Notes: generated by a model from the letters alone, not told the origin. 64,000 bases of DNA from UBA2334 sp964396895 (GCA_964396895.1 CAYNGJ010000023.1:3383-67382); one strand, 5' to 3'; counted from the stretch's first letter, positions 33,630-41,979 are shown. Numbers and translations: made by a program.

Positions 33630-35390
33630 ATGTTGCCATCGGCGTTTAGTTCAAGCACGTTTTCTGCGGCGCCGGACGGCAAGGTGTCGCTGGATGACCA
33701 ACGGCTCATCGACTGTTCCCCCGATGGCATCCTGGGCGTGGACCAGCGAGGGCGCATTTTCATGGCCAATGCGGCGCTGTGCGCGTTGACGGGGTACGCC
33801 CCCCATGAATTGCTGGGCTTTCCCATGGATGTGCTGCTGCCACCAGCGGTGCGGGGTGGTCACGGCCAGCACCTGTTGCGGTTCTTTCGGCAACCCCACG
33901 CCCGGGCGATGGGGAATGTGCCTGGCCTGGCCCTGTGGCACCGCGAGGGGCACCCTGTGCCGGTGGACATTGCGCTGGGTCACGCCAGCCGGGGGGGTGA
34001 AGCTTGCGCGCTGGCCTTCATCCGCGATGTCCGCGACATGCTGGAAATCCGCCACCGCATGGAATTTCAGGCCACGCACGACGCCCTGACCCATTTGCCC
34101 AACCGCAGCATGTTTGCCGAGTTGCTGCGCCAGGCCGTCAGTCAGTGTCAGCGCACGGGCCAGAGCCTGGCGGTGTTGTTGGTCGATCTGGACGACTTCA
34201 AGGGCGTCAACGATGGCCACGGCCATGCCGCCGGTGACGTGGTGCTGCAAGAAGTGGCCCGCCGGTTGACGGCGGTGCTGCGGGAGGCCGACAGCGTTGC
34301 CCGGCTGGGAGGCGATGAATTTGCCATACTGCTGCGCGACCTCAAAGACCCCTCCGATGCCTTGTGGGTGGCGCAAAAAGTGGTGCAGGCCCTGGGCGAG
34401 GTGTTTCGCATCGGTCAATTCACGGTGTATCCCGGTGCCAGTGTGGGGGTGGCTTACGCGCCCCAGGACGCCGAGGATGGAGAAACCCTGATGCGGTTTG
34501 TCGACATGGCCATGTACCAGGCCAAGGACAACGGGCGCGGCACCTACGCCACCTACGCACCCAGCATGTCTTACCGGCTGGAAGAAAAAATCCTGCTGCA
34601 TGACCGCTTGAAGCAAGCCTTGGAAAACGACAGGCTGACCTTGCATTACCAACCGCAGATCGATTTGTCGCTCGGTCGGATGACCAGCGTCGAAGCCCTG
34701 CTGCGGTGGCGCGATGCCGAGCTGGGCGATGTGTCGCCCGCACGCTTCATTCCGGTGGCCGAGTCCACCGGCCTGATGCACGTGCTGGGCGACTGGGTGC
34801 TGGAAACGGCCTGCCGCCAAATCGCCACATGGCGGCAGCAGGGGCTGGAGCTGCGGGTGGCGGTGAATGTGTCGGTGCAGCAGTTTCGCCAGCGTGACCT
34901 GGTGGCCCGCGTGGGCTTTTTGCTGCTGCGCTGGCAGGTGCCACCCCATTTGCTGGAGCTGGAGGTGACCGAATCGGTGGCCATGATCGACACCGATCAG
35001 GCTGCGAAGATGCTGCAGGAGTTGACGGACCTGGGCGTGAGTGTGTCGCTGGACGACTTTGGCATGGGCCACTCGTCCTTGGCCTATGTGCGTGACCTGC
35101 CGGTGACGCGTTTGAAGATTGACCGCACCTTCATCCGTTGGATCACCGAAAGCAACAAAGACGCGGTGCTGGCCAAAGCGGTGATCGGTTTGGCCCACAC
35201 GCTGGACAAGTCGGTGGTGGCCGAAGGGGTGGAGACGCAGGCGCAGCTGGACTTTCTGTGCGCGCACGGTTGCCACAGTTACCAGGGCTGGCTGTTTTCC
35301 AAGGCGGTGCCCGCCGATGAGGTGCTGGAGCTGGCCAGCAAGCCCGCGCCCAGGGGGGCCACCTGTGCCCGACTGGCCCACAAGGGGTGA
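33630..35390 (+). CDS. PAS-GGDEF-EAL cyclic-di-GMP enzyme, copy 1
   Basis: 586 residues, no membrane segments. PAS domain about 22-140 (ALCALTGYAPHELLG), GGDEF about 145-310 with intact RLGGDEFAIL and an RxxD inhibitory site (READ five residues earlier), EAL about 325-565 with VEALLRW, NVSVQQF, EVTES, DDFGMGHSSL, KIDRTFI, AEGVET and YQGW. Both diguanylate cyclase and phosphodiesterase residues appear intact. Paralogous to the next gene. Located 136 bp after FNR-like gene 1. Confidence 0.93.
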   Translation: MLPSAFSSSTFSAAPDGKVSLDDQRLIDCSPDGILGVDQRGRIFMANAALCALTGYAPHELLGFPMDVLLPPAVRGGHGQHLLRFFRQPHARAMGNVPGLALWHREGHPVPVDIALGHASRGGEACALAFIRDVRDMLEIRHRMEFQATHDALTHLPNRSMFAELLRQAVSQCQRTGQSLAVLLVDLDDFKGVNDGHGHAAGDVVLQEVARRLTAVLREADSVARLGGDEFAILLRDLKDPSDALWVAQKVVQALGEVFRIGQFTVYPGASVGVAYAPQDAEDGETLMRFVDMAMYQAKDNGRGTYATYAPSMSYRLEEKILLHDRLKQALENDRLTLHYQPQIDLSLGRMTSVEALLRWRDAELGDVSPARFIPVAESTGLMHVLGDWVLETACRQIATWRQQGLELRVAVNVSVQQFRQRDLVARVGFLLLRWQVPPHLLELEVTESVAMIDTDQAAKMLQELTDLGVSVSLDDFGMGHSSLAYVRDLPVTRLKIDRTFIRWITESNKDAVLAKAVIGLAHTLDKSVVAEGVETQAQLDFLCAHGCHSYQGWLFSKAVPADEVLELASKPAPRGATCARLAHKG

Positions 35391-35648
35391 CGCGGCAAGG
35401 TCGGCGTTGCCAAGCGCGGCGTGTTTGCCCCACAGCGCTCGAAATTTCCATGATCCGCGTCAATTCGGTCACCTTGACGGGGTGTGAACTGTGATTGTGC
35501 GCACATTCCTTCCACTCTGGTCAGTTGGTTGCCACTGGGGGAAACCAGAATGTCCTGCGGCGGCTGACGGCCGACCACGCGGGCAAAGGAAAGATCGGCA
35601 CAGATGGCTGTTCTTGGCTGCCCATTCACAGCTCTCACGGGTCGACCC
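35391..35648. other. Intergenic region between the GGDEF-EAL paralogues
   Basis: About 258 bases. Contains the Crp-like site 35490-35505. An in-frame ATG at 35604 with AAGGAAAG 10 bases upstream would extend the second paralogue by 15 residues. No separate gene seen. Confidence 0.5.
35490..35505. promoter_or_regulatory. Crp-like site TGTGATTGTGCGCACA
   Basis: Matches TGTGA-N6-TCACA with one mismatch, 159 bp before the start of GGDEF-EAL copy 2. Plausible target for the neighbouring FNR-like proteins that carry CRP-like recognition helices, or for Crp/Vfr itself. Confidence 0.5.
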
Positions 35649-37430
35649 ATGTCTGTTCACTCCCTGATTCCTTCAGCGCCGCCCGGCACAGACGGCGGGG
35701 CGTTCCTGTTGGACGACGACACCCAGTTTGACAGCCGCCTGATCGATTACGCGCCCGATGGCATCGTGGTGATTGACCCTGAGGGGCGTATTTTTCTGGC
35801 CAATCAGGCCATCTGCCGGATGACGGGTTACGCGCTGCCCGAGTTGTTGGGCCAGCCCATTGCCCTGCTGCTGCCCCCTGCGGCGCGCGCCCACCACGGC
35901 GACAAGGTGAGCCAGTTCTTCCTGAACCCGCACGCACGGGCCATGGGCATGCTGAGCAAGCTGGAAATTTGCCGCAAAGACGGCACGCCTTTGGGCGTGG
36001 ACATTGCGCTGGGCCATGGCCACCGGCGGGGGCAGCCTTGCGCCATGGCCTTCATCCGCGACGTGAGCGAGGTGCGCGACCTGCAGGCGCAAATGGACTT
36101 CCAGGCCACCCACGACCGGCTCACGGGCCTGTACAACCGCTGGATGTTCGGTGAGCAGCTGGAGCAGGCCATTTACCAGAGCCGGCGCACCGGGCTGGTG
36201 TTGGCCGTGCTGCTGATTGACCTGGACGACTTCAAGGCCGTCAACGACGGCCATGGCCACGCCGCAGGCGATGAGGTGCTGAAAGAAGTGGCCCGCCGGC
36301 TGCGCGCCGTGCTGCGTGGCGGGGACAGCCTGGCCCGCCTGGGGGGCGACGAGTTCACCGTGCTGCTGCGCGACCTGAAAGACCCCAGCGATGCGTTGCT
36401 GGTGGCCCGCAAGGTGGTGCACACCCTGAGCCAGCCGTTTCGCCTGGAGCACTTCACCGTGTACCCCGGTGGCAGTGTGGGGGTGGTGTACACCCCGCAG
36501 GACGCGGAGGATGCCAACACCCTCATGCGCTTTGCCGACCTGGCCATGTACCAGGCCAAGGACAACGGGCGGGGCACCTACGCCACCTATGCGCCCAGCA
36601 TGTCTTACCGGCTGGAAGAAAAAATCCTGCTGCACGACCGCCTGAAACATGCGTTGGAAAACAACCTGCTGACCCTGCATTACCAGCCCCAGATTGTGTT
36701 GCCCGAAGGCCGCATGGACGGGGTGGAGGCCTTGTTGCGCTGGCACGACCCCGAGCTGGGGAGCGTGTCGCCCGAGCGCTTCATTCCCGTGGCCGAGTCC
36801 ACCGGCCTGATGCAGGCGCTGGGCGACTGGGTGCTGGAAACCGCCTGCCGCCAAATTGCGGCCTGGCACCAACAGGGCCTGGACCTGCGGGTGGCGGTCA
36901 ATGTGTCGGTGCAGCAGTTCCGCCAGCGTGATCTGGTGGCCCGCGTGGGCTTTTTGCTGCTGCGCTGGCAGGTGCCACCCCACTTGCTGGAGCTGGAGGT
37001 GACCGAGTCCGTGGCCATGATCGACACGGCCCAGGCGGCGGACATGCTCGGCCAGCTCACGGCCCTGGGCGTGAGCGTGGCGCTGGACGACTTTGGCATG
37101 GGCCACTCGTCTTTGGCCTATTTGCGCGATTTGCCGGTGAGCCGCCTCAAAATTGACCGCACGTTCATCCGCGGGGTGATGCACAGCGAAAGCGATGCCG
37201 TGCTGGCCAAAGCCGTCATGGGGCTGGCCCGTACGCTGGGCAAGTCGGTGGTGGCCGAAGGGGTGGAAACCCAAGCACAGCTGGACTTTCTGTGCGGACA
37301 CCACTGCCAGAGTTACCAGGGTTGGTTGTTCTCCAAGGCGGTGACGGCCGGCGAGGTGCCCATCCTGCTGCGGCAGGCGCCTCCAGTGGGTATGGCGGCG
37401 GGCACATCGGCATGGCAGCAGCTGGCTTGA
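35649..37430 (+). CDS. PAS-GGDEF-EAL cyclic-di-GMP enzyme, copy 2
   Basis: 593 residues with the same order as copy 1: PAS (about 30-150), GGDEF (RLGGDEFTVL with RGGD inhibitory site) and EAL (VEALLRW, DDFGMGHSSL, AEGVET). Both catalytic sites seem intact. The EAL half is almost identical to copy 1 over long DNA stretches while the PAS halves have diverged, pointing to duplication with selection for, or conversion of, the catalytic part. ATG 35649 aligns with the paralogue's N-terminus; ATG 35604 has a better ribosome-binding site. Confidence 0.92.
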   Translation: MSVHSLIPSAPPGTDGGAFLLDDDTQFDSRLIDYAPDGIVVIDPEGRIFLANQAICRMTGYALPELLGQPIALLLPPAARAHHGDKVSQFFLNPHARAMGMLSKLEICRKDGTPLGVDIALGHGHRRGQPCAMAFIRDVSEVRDLQAQMDFQATHDRLTGLYNRWMFGEQLEQAIYQSRRTGLVLAVLLIDLDDFKAVNDGHGHAAGDEVLKEVARRLRAVLRGGDSLARLGGDEFTVLLRDLKDPSDALLVARKVVHTLSQPFRLEHFTVYPGGSVGVVYTPQDAEDANTLMRFADLAMYQAKDNGRGTYATYAPSMSYRLEEKILLHDRLKHALENNLLTLHYQPQIVLPEGRMDGVEALLRWHDPELGSVSPERFIPVAESTGLMQALGDWVLETACRQIAAWHQQGLDLRVAVNVSVQQFRQRDLVARVGFLLLRWQVPPHLLELEVTESVAMIDTAQAADMLGQLTALGVSVALDDFGMGHSSLAYLRDLPVSRLKIDRTFIRGVMHSESDAVLAKAVMGLARTLGKSVVAEGVETQAQLDFLCGHHCQSYQGWLFSKAVTAGEVPILLRQAPPVGMAAGTSAWQQLA

Positions 37431-37447
37431 CGACATTGTTGGACGTC

Positions 37448-37506
37448 AATATTGAATAAAATCAGCCTTCAGCGCTTACTGCATAATCTGTTATAGCTAT
37501 GTATTT
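37448..37506 (+). repeat. Dispersed AT-rich repeat after GGDEF-EAL copy 2
   Basis: AAATCAGCCTTCAGCGCTTAC with a TTATAGCTATG arm; matches the repeat family core. Lies 17 bp after the stop codon. The rest of the 209-bp gap to the next gene shows no gene. Confidence 0.65.
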
Positions 37507-37639
37507 GTTGATTGCTTTGCTTGTGCCAACGCAAGCTCCCGCGGGTGGACTGGTGCCAAAATGACTTTCCGCACACCCATTTCCTGGTTGTCTTTTCGGC
37601 CCAACGGCGGGCCAGTGCTTTCCTCCATCTGTTAACCGC

Positions 37640-38335
37640 ATGCTTCAAACAACCACGGTCACCAGTTGTCGCCATTGTGTGCTGGCGCACACCTGTGTCA
37701 TCAGCGGCCTGGCGCTCCAGTGTCCGTCGTCGGCCGCCAGCACCGTTCACCACCAGCGTTTTCGGCCGGGTGAGCTGCTGCTGACCGAGGGGGAGCCCAC
37801 CCACCGCCTGCAAGTGGTCAAAACCGGTCTGATCATGCTGGGGCAGCGCGGACCCGAGGGGTTGAACAAGCCCTTGGCACTGGTGGGCCGTGGCCACACC
37901 CTGGGTGCCCGTGCCTTGTCCAAGGCCCCCGCGTTGATGTGGGCGCGGGCCCAGTCCGACGTGGCGGTGTGCTGCTTGCACCTGCCGACCTTGCCCAGCC
38001 CTTGTGGCCCTGCCGGCCAGGCCATGTTGCCTGAGCTGTACACCCGCACCTTGCTGGCCCTGGCCGATTGGTCGCAGGTGGTCCGCGTGGGCAAGCTGCG
38101 CAACCGGGTGCTGGCCGCATTGGGTTTGCTGGTCAAGGCGCAGGGCGGTGGCGCTCGAATTTTGCTGCCCCGACAGGCCGATTTGGCGGAGTTGTTGTGC
38201 ATCACCCGGGAAAGCCTGGGCAGGACCATGCGGGCACTGGAAGCGGAAGGGGTGTTCACCCGAATTGACCGTCGCTACGCCGATGTGGCTTTGCCCGCTC
38301 CGGCGGTGGTGCAGGCCATCGCGGGTTTGTCCTGA
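37640..38335 (+). CDS. FNR-type oxygen-responsive regulator 2 (Crp/Fnr family)
   Basis: 231 residues. C10, C13, C19 form the FNR cluster spacing C-x2-C-x5-C (CRHCVLAHTC); C111 or C112 in VAVCCLHLP would supply the fourth ligand. A beta-roll, dimerisation helix and HTH (ITRESLGRTM) follow; the recognition helix is again CRP-like. It resembles regulator 1 (shared LADWSQVVR/LVDWSQVMR before the HTH), so they are probably paralogues flanking the paralogous GGDEF-EAL pair. The palindrome TGTGTGCTGGCGCACA lies within codons 13-18. Confidence 0.85.
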   Translation: MLQTTTVTSCRHCVLAHTCVISGLALQCPSSAASTVHHQRFRPGELLLTEGEPTHRLQVVKTGLIMLGQRGPEGLNKPLALVGRGHTLGARALSKAPALMWARAQSDVAVCCLHLPTLPSPCGPAGQAMLPELYTRTLLALADWSQVVRVGKLRNRVLAALGLLVKAQGGGARILLPRQADLAELLCITRESLGRTMRALEAEGVFTRIDRRYADVALPAPAVVQAIAGLS

Positions 38336-38446
38336 CGCCGACGGGGCACACCCGTCACGTTTTGCGGGTATTGCCGCACCAGAGGTGAGCATGATCACAT
38401 TCGCGTGACGTGCCAGGGAAATGGACCTCAGCTTTCCACAGAATGG

Positions 38447-38460
38447 TTGACGTACATCAA
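38447..38460. promoter_or_regulatory. FNR-type box TTGACGTACATCAA
   Basis: Thirteen of 14 informative positions agree with TTGAT-N4-ATCAA, counting the free centre. It ends 21 bp before the aer ATG. A class II activator position would put the transcription start beyond that ATG, so repression, or a later start codon, fits better. Confidence 0.6.
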
Positions 38461-38481
38461 CCAACGGCAGCCCCACACACC

Positions 38482-40038
38482 ATGCGAAACAACCAGCCAG
38501 TGACTCAGCGGGAACATGAATTTCCCGCCAATTCGACGCTGATGTCCGTCACGGACGAAAAAAGCCACCTTCAGTACGCCAATTCGGCTTTCATTGCCGT
38601 CAGCGGTTACGAGCTGGACGAACTGCTGGGGCAACCCCACAACCTGGTGCGCCATCCCGACATGCCGCCCGAGGCGTTTGCCGACATGTGGGCAACCCTG
38701 AAATTGGGGCAGAGTTGGACCGCACTGGTCAAAAATCGCCGTAAAAACGGGGACCACTACTGGGTGCGGGCCAACGCCGCGCCCGTGGTGCGCAACGGGC
38801 GCCTGACGGGGTACCTGTCGGTCCGCACCCGGCCCACGTCTCAGGAAGTTCAGGCCACATCAGACCTGTACCAACGTTTCCGCGAGGGCCGCGCGGGTGG
38901 CTTGGCTTTTTTCAAAGGTCTGGTGGTCCGCAAGGGGCTGTTGAGTGGCTTGTCGTTTTTCCAAACGGCTTCAGTGCGGGCGCGCATCCGCGTGGCGGTG
39001 TGGGGCTTGGGCCTGTCGATGCTGGGTGCTGGCCTGGGCATGGGACAGGTCGCCGGGCTGGGTGGCGACCTGTTGGGCGCCATGGCCGCGTTGGTGGTCG
39101 TCGCCACGGCAGGGGCCTGCTGGTGGTTGGAACGCCAGATCGCCGGGCCGCTGAAAATGGTGGCCAAACAGGCCGCTGCGGTGGCCAGTGGTGATTTCGA
39201 TGCCAATGTCCGCTTGGACAGGGTGGACGACATCGGCATGATCCTGCGTGCCCTCAACCAATCGGGGTTGAACGTCCGCTCGCTGGTCGATGACGTGGCC
39301 CTGCAGGTGGATGGCGTGCAGACGGCCAGCGGAGAAATTGCAGAGGCCAGCAACGACTTGGGGTCACGCACGGAGCAGGCCGCTTCCAGTCTGGAGCAGA
39401 CCGCTTCGGCCATGGAGCAAATGACCTCCAGCGTGGGGCACAACGCCGAAACGGCCCACCAGGCCAAAGAACTGGCGGTCAATGCGGCACGTTCTGCGCA
39501 AGAAGGTGGTGCGCTGGTGTCCCAAGTGGTGCACAGCATGCAGCAGATCAGCACGTCCAGCCGCAAGATTGCCGACATCATTGGCGTGATCGACGGCATT
39601 GCTTTCCAGACCAACATCCTGGCGCTGAACGCGGCGGTGGAAGCGGCCAGGGCGGGCGAGCAAGGCCGCGGTTTTGCGGTGGTGGCCGGTGAGGTGCGCA
39701 GCCTGGCCCAGCGCAGCGCAGGGGCTGCGCGCGAAATCAAGGGGCTGATTGGCGACAGCGTGGCCAACGTGGAATCGGGTGGCGCGCAGGTGGAGGCATC
39801 GCGCCGGGCCATGGACGACATCGTGGCGCAAGTGCAGCGGGTGTCTGACCTGATTTCGGAGATCAGCTCGGCCACACAGGAGCAGTCCACCGGCATTTCG
39901 GAGGTGAACGTGTCGGTGGGTCAACTGGACCAGATGACCCAACAAAACGCTGCCATGGTGGAGCAAACCTCGGCGGCGGCCGCCAACCTGCGCGAGCAGT
40001 CCAAGCGGCTGGCCGAGGCAGTATCTGTCTACAAGTGA
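38482..40038 (+). CDS. aer: Aer-like aerotaxis receptor (PAS methyl-accepting chemotaxis protein)
   Basis: 518 residues. The N-terminal PAS domain carries the Aer hallmarks LLGQPHNLVRHPDMP and VKNRRKNGDHYWVRANA, which in E. coli Aer binds FAD and senses redox/oxygen. A hydrophobic hairpin (about 180-230), HAMP segment and a long signalling domain with hairpin tip IDGIAFQTNILALNAAVEAA follow. It would steer the flagellar motor by CheA/CheW. ATG 38482 matches the E. coli Aer N-terminus; an in-frame ATG at 38410 would add an unlikely leader containing the FNR box. Confidence 0.93.
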   Translation: MRNNQPVTQREHEFPANSTLMSVTDEKSHLQYANSAFIAVSGYELDELLGQPHNLVRHPDMPPEAFADMWATLKLGQSWTALVKNRRKNGDHYWVRANAAPVVRNGRLTGYLSVRTRPTSQEVQATSDLYQRFREGRAGGLAFFKGLVVRKGLLSGLSFFQTASVRARIRVAVWGLGLSMLGAGLGMGQVAGLGGDLLGAMAALVVVATAGACWWLERQIAGPLKMVAKQAAAVASGDFDANVRLDRVDDIGMILRALNQSGLNVRSLVDDVALQVDGVQTASGEIAEASNDLGSRTEQAASSLEQTASAMEQMTSSVGHNAETAHQAKELAVNAARSAQEGGALVSQVVHSMQQISTSSRKIADIIGVIDGIAFQTNILALNAAVEAARAGEQGRGFAVVAGEVRSLAQRSAGAAREIKGLIGDSVANVESGGAQVEASRRAMDDIVAQVQRVSDLISEISSATQEQSTGISEVNVSVGQLDQMTQQNAAMVEQTSAAAANLREQSKRLAEAVSVYK

Positions 40039-40071
40039 GCGTTCCGGCTTGGGGCGGCGGCGTGGCCGTCC

Positions 40072-40269
40072 TCAGTCGGGCTTTTTCATGCTGCAGGTGT
40101 TGAAACCCAATATGGCATAAGGCGGGCACCAGCCGATCAGGCCAGTGGCCAGTGGCACGATGCCGATGTAGCCCCACACGGGCAGGGTGCCCATGAGGGT
40201 CAGGCCAATCAGCACCAGGCCGGCCACGATGCGCAGGATGCGGTCAATGCCGCCAACGTTCTTGGTCAT
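40072..40269 (-). CDS. DUF2892 inner-membrane protein (YgaP-type membrane domain)
   Basis: 65 residues with two predicted transmembrane helices. N-terminal NVGGIDRILRIVAGLVL and C-terminal WCPPYAILGFNTC (two conserved Cys) are the DUF2892 signature, often seen fused to or near rhodanese domains. AAGGAG lies 8 bases before the ATG. It lies downstream of a Crp/Fnr gene on the same strand, with a perfect palindrome in between; redox or sulfur-related function is an inference. Confidence 0.85.
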   Translation of the reverse strand: MTKNVGGIDRILRIVAGLVLIGLTLMGTLPVWGYIGIVPLATGLIGWCPPYAILGFNTCSMKKPD

Positions 40270-40322
40270 GGGGAAACTCCTTGGGGGGTTGCAAAGCACT
40301 CATTGGACGCTGAGCGGCCGGT

Positions 40323-40337
40323 GTTGTCTGTGACAAC
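40323..40337. promoter_or_regulatory. Palindrome GTTGTC-TGT-GACAAC
   Basis: Perfect 6-bp arms around TGT, 54 bp before the DUF2892 start and 25 bp after the regulator's stop. Candidate operator for the adjacent Crp/Fnr-family protein. Confidence 0.4.
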
Positions 40338-40361
40338 GGTCACGCAGCAGCGCCTCGCCCC

Positions 40362-41069
40362 TCAGGTGCCTGGGGTGGCCAGGTGGCGCAGGGCCACGCT
40401 GTCTTTGATGGTGATGCACTCCCTGGACAACTCCACCCAGCCAGCCCGTTCAAAGCGGTGCAACAAGCGGGTGACCATTTCCCTGACGGTGCCCAGTTCA
40501 TCGGCCAATGCCTGGTGGGTGGCGCGCAACTGGGCACCGTGGCCGAGCAGGGTGGCGGCCAGTCGACTGTCCAGCTTCTGGAACGCCACGGCTTCGATCA
40601 GACTGGTCAGGTCGGCCATGCGGGCGGCAAACAGGCCCAGCACAAAGTCCCGAAACGGTTCGCTGGCCAGTGCGGCCCGGAACTGGGGTGCGGGCAACAG
40701 GGCCAGTTGGGTGGGGCGGGTGGTGACGCCGCGCGCCGTGAACAGCTGGCCGGCAAACAGGCAGGCCGATGAGACCAGGCACATTTCCCCGGGCGTGACC
40801 CGGTACAGCTCCAGCTCGCGGCCATTGCTGGCGCTGCGTGACACCTTGACCTCGCCCGACAACACCAGCGGGAAACCCTGGCAGGCCTCGCGCTCCCGAA
40901 AGAGGGTGCTGCCTTCCGGCACCTCCAGCACGGGCAGTTCCGCCCGTTCGCCGCTGGACACCCTAGCCTGGGCGGCCGCCTGCAAGCCCCCGTCCAGCGA
41001 CGGGTAGATGGCCACCAGCTGTTGCCAAGCGATGCGATCCGTGGGCAGGGGAGTGGGGGCCGTGGTCAT
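40362..41069 (-). CDS. Crp/Fnr-family regulator without N-terminal cysteine cluster
   Basis: 235 residues. A beta-roll sensor (about 45-140) and a C-terminal HTH (ADELGTVREMVTRLLHRFER). The N-terminus lacks the FNR cysteines; scattered cysteines (EACQGF, MCLVSSACLF) do not form a known cluster. Similar proteins in nitrogen-oxide or redox control have a REMVTR recognition helix. It starts 1 bp after the flavin reductase stop, so it is in the same operon. Confidence 0.82.
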   Translation of the reverse strand: MTTAPTPLPTDRIAWQQLVAIYPSLDGGLQAAAQARVSSGERAELPVLEVPEGSTLFREREACQGFPLVLSGEVKVSRSASNGRELELYRVTPGEMCLVSSACLFAGQLFTARGVTTRPTQLALLPAPQFRAALASEPFRDFVLGLFAARMADLTSLIEAVAFQKLDSRLAATLLGHGAQLRATHQALADELGTVREMVTRLLHRFERAGWVELSRECITIKDSVALRHLATPGT

Positions 41070-41070
41070 G

Positions 41071-41661
41071 TCAGGCGCTGTCGGGGTGCAGCAGGTGGGC
41101 GGCCATCAGCACTTGGTCCACCACGGCCTGTACGCTTGCTTGTGCAGGGGCGTTCATCAAAGTGCCGTCGGTGGCAAAAGCCTGGTGTGCCTGGGCCAGG
41201 GCAAATTGTTGGGGTGCGACCCAGCATTGCAGGTTGCGCAGCAATGGGGCCAATTGCCCCAGGCTGCGCAGACCACCCAGGTTGCCGGGCGATGCCGACA
41301 ACATGCCCACCACTTTGCCTGCAAAGGGTCGGATGCCATCGCTGCCCCATTCGGGGTGGCCTTTGACGGGGCTGGAGGCCCAGTCCAGGGCGTTCTTGAG
41401 CAGGGCGGTCATGCCGCCGTTGTACTCGGGTGAGCAGATGATCCAGCCTGGGTGCGCCAGCATCACTTCTTTGAGGCGAATGACGTCGGGTGGCGTGCCC
41501 TGTGCTTCCAGGTCGGCGTTGTAGAGCGGGATGTCCAGGGTGCCCAATTCCAGCAAGGTCACAGGGGCGCCACGGTCGCGGGCCAGTTGGGCGGTGGCCC
41601 TGGCCAATTGGCGGTTGAGGGAGGCGGCACGGGTGCTGCCGGCGAACACAAGTAATTTCAT
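41071..41661 (-). CDS. NADPH-dependent FMN reductase family protein
   Basis: 196 residues of flavodoxin-like fold: FMN phosphate loop AGSTRAASLNRQLA, and the family motif CSPEYNGGMTALLKNALDW. Relatives such as ChrR/YieF/SsuE reduce quinones, chromate or flavins with NAD(P)H. Probable role is two-electron quinone reduction against oxidative stress. Followed at once by the Crp/Fnr regulator. Confidence 0.88.
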   Translation of the reverse strand: MKLLVFAGSTRAASLNRQLARATAQLARDRGAPVTLLELGTLDIPLYNADLEAQGTPPDVIRLKEVMLAHPGWIICSPEYNGGMTALLKNALDWASSPVKGHPEWGSDGIRPFAGKVVGMLSASPGNLGGLRSLGQLAPLLRNLQCWVAPQQFALAQAHQAFATDGTLMNAPAQASVQAVVDQVLMAAHLLHPDSA

Positions 41662-41670
41662 GCGCCCATT

Positions 41671-41979
41671 CTACGGACGGTCCCTGTGGAGCGTTGCGGG
41701 TGTGGTCAGCCGCTCCAGTCGTGTCAGCGTGTGCAGGGCGTCCGCTGCTGAGGTGCCGCACATCTCGGCCGCTGGACGCAAAGACTGGCAAACGGCGGGC
41801 CGCTCCGGCTTGCCGAACAGCCGACAGCGCCGGTCGGCATCGAGCTGCACACAGGGCACGCCTGCGGCCTTGGGGCGAGCGGGGCCGCCCAGTGGATCGG
41901 GAATGGGGGTGCTGATGGAGGGGGCGGTGCAGCAGGCGCCGCATCGGGGGCGACAGTTCACGGCCAGTGAGGCGTGCAC
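41671..41979 (-). CDS. YkgJ-type cysteine-cluster protein
   Basis: 102 residues. Cysteine-rich segments CRPRCGACCTAPS, CVQLDADRRCRLF and CQSLRPAAEMCG match the zinc/iron-chelating YkgJ family, whose function is undefined. The start appears to be GTG 41979; no strong ribosome-binding site is seen, and a later GTG (codon 7) is possible. First gene of the minus-strand group, divergent from mnmG across a region containing parS. Confidence 0.78.
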   Translation of the reverse strand: MHASLAVNCRPRCGACCTAPSISTPIPDPLGGPARPKAAGVPCVQLDADRRCRLFGKPERPAVCQSLRPAAEMCGTSAADALHTLTRLERLTTPATLHRDRP

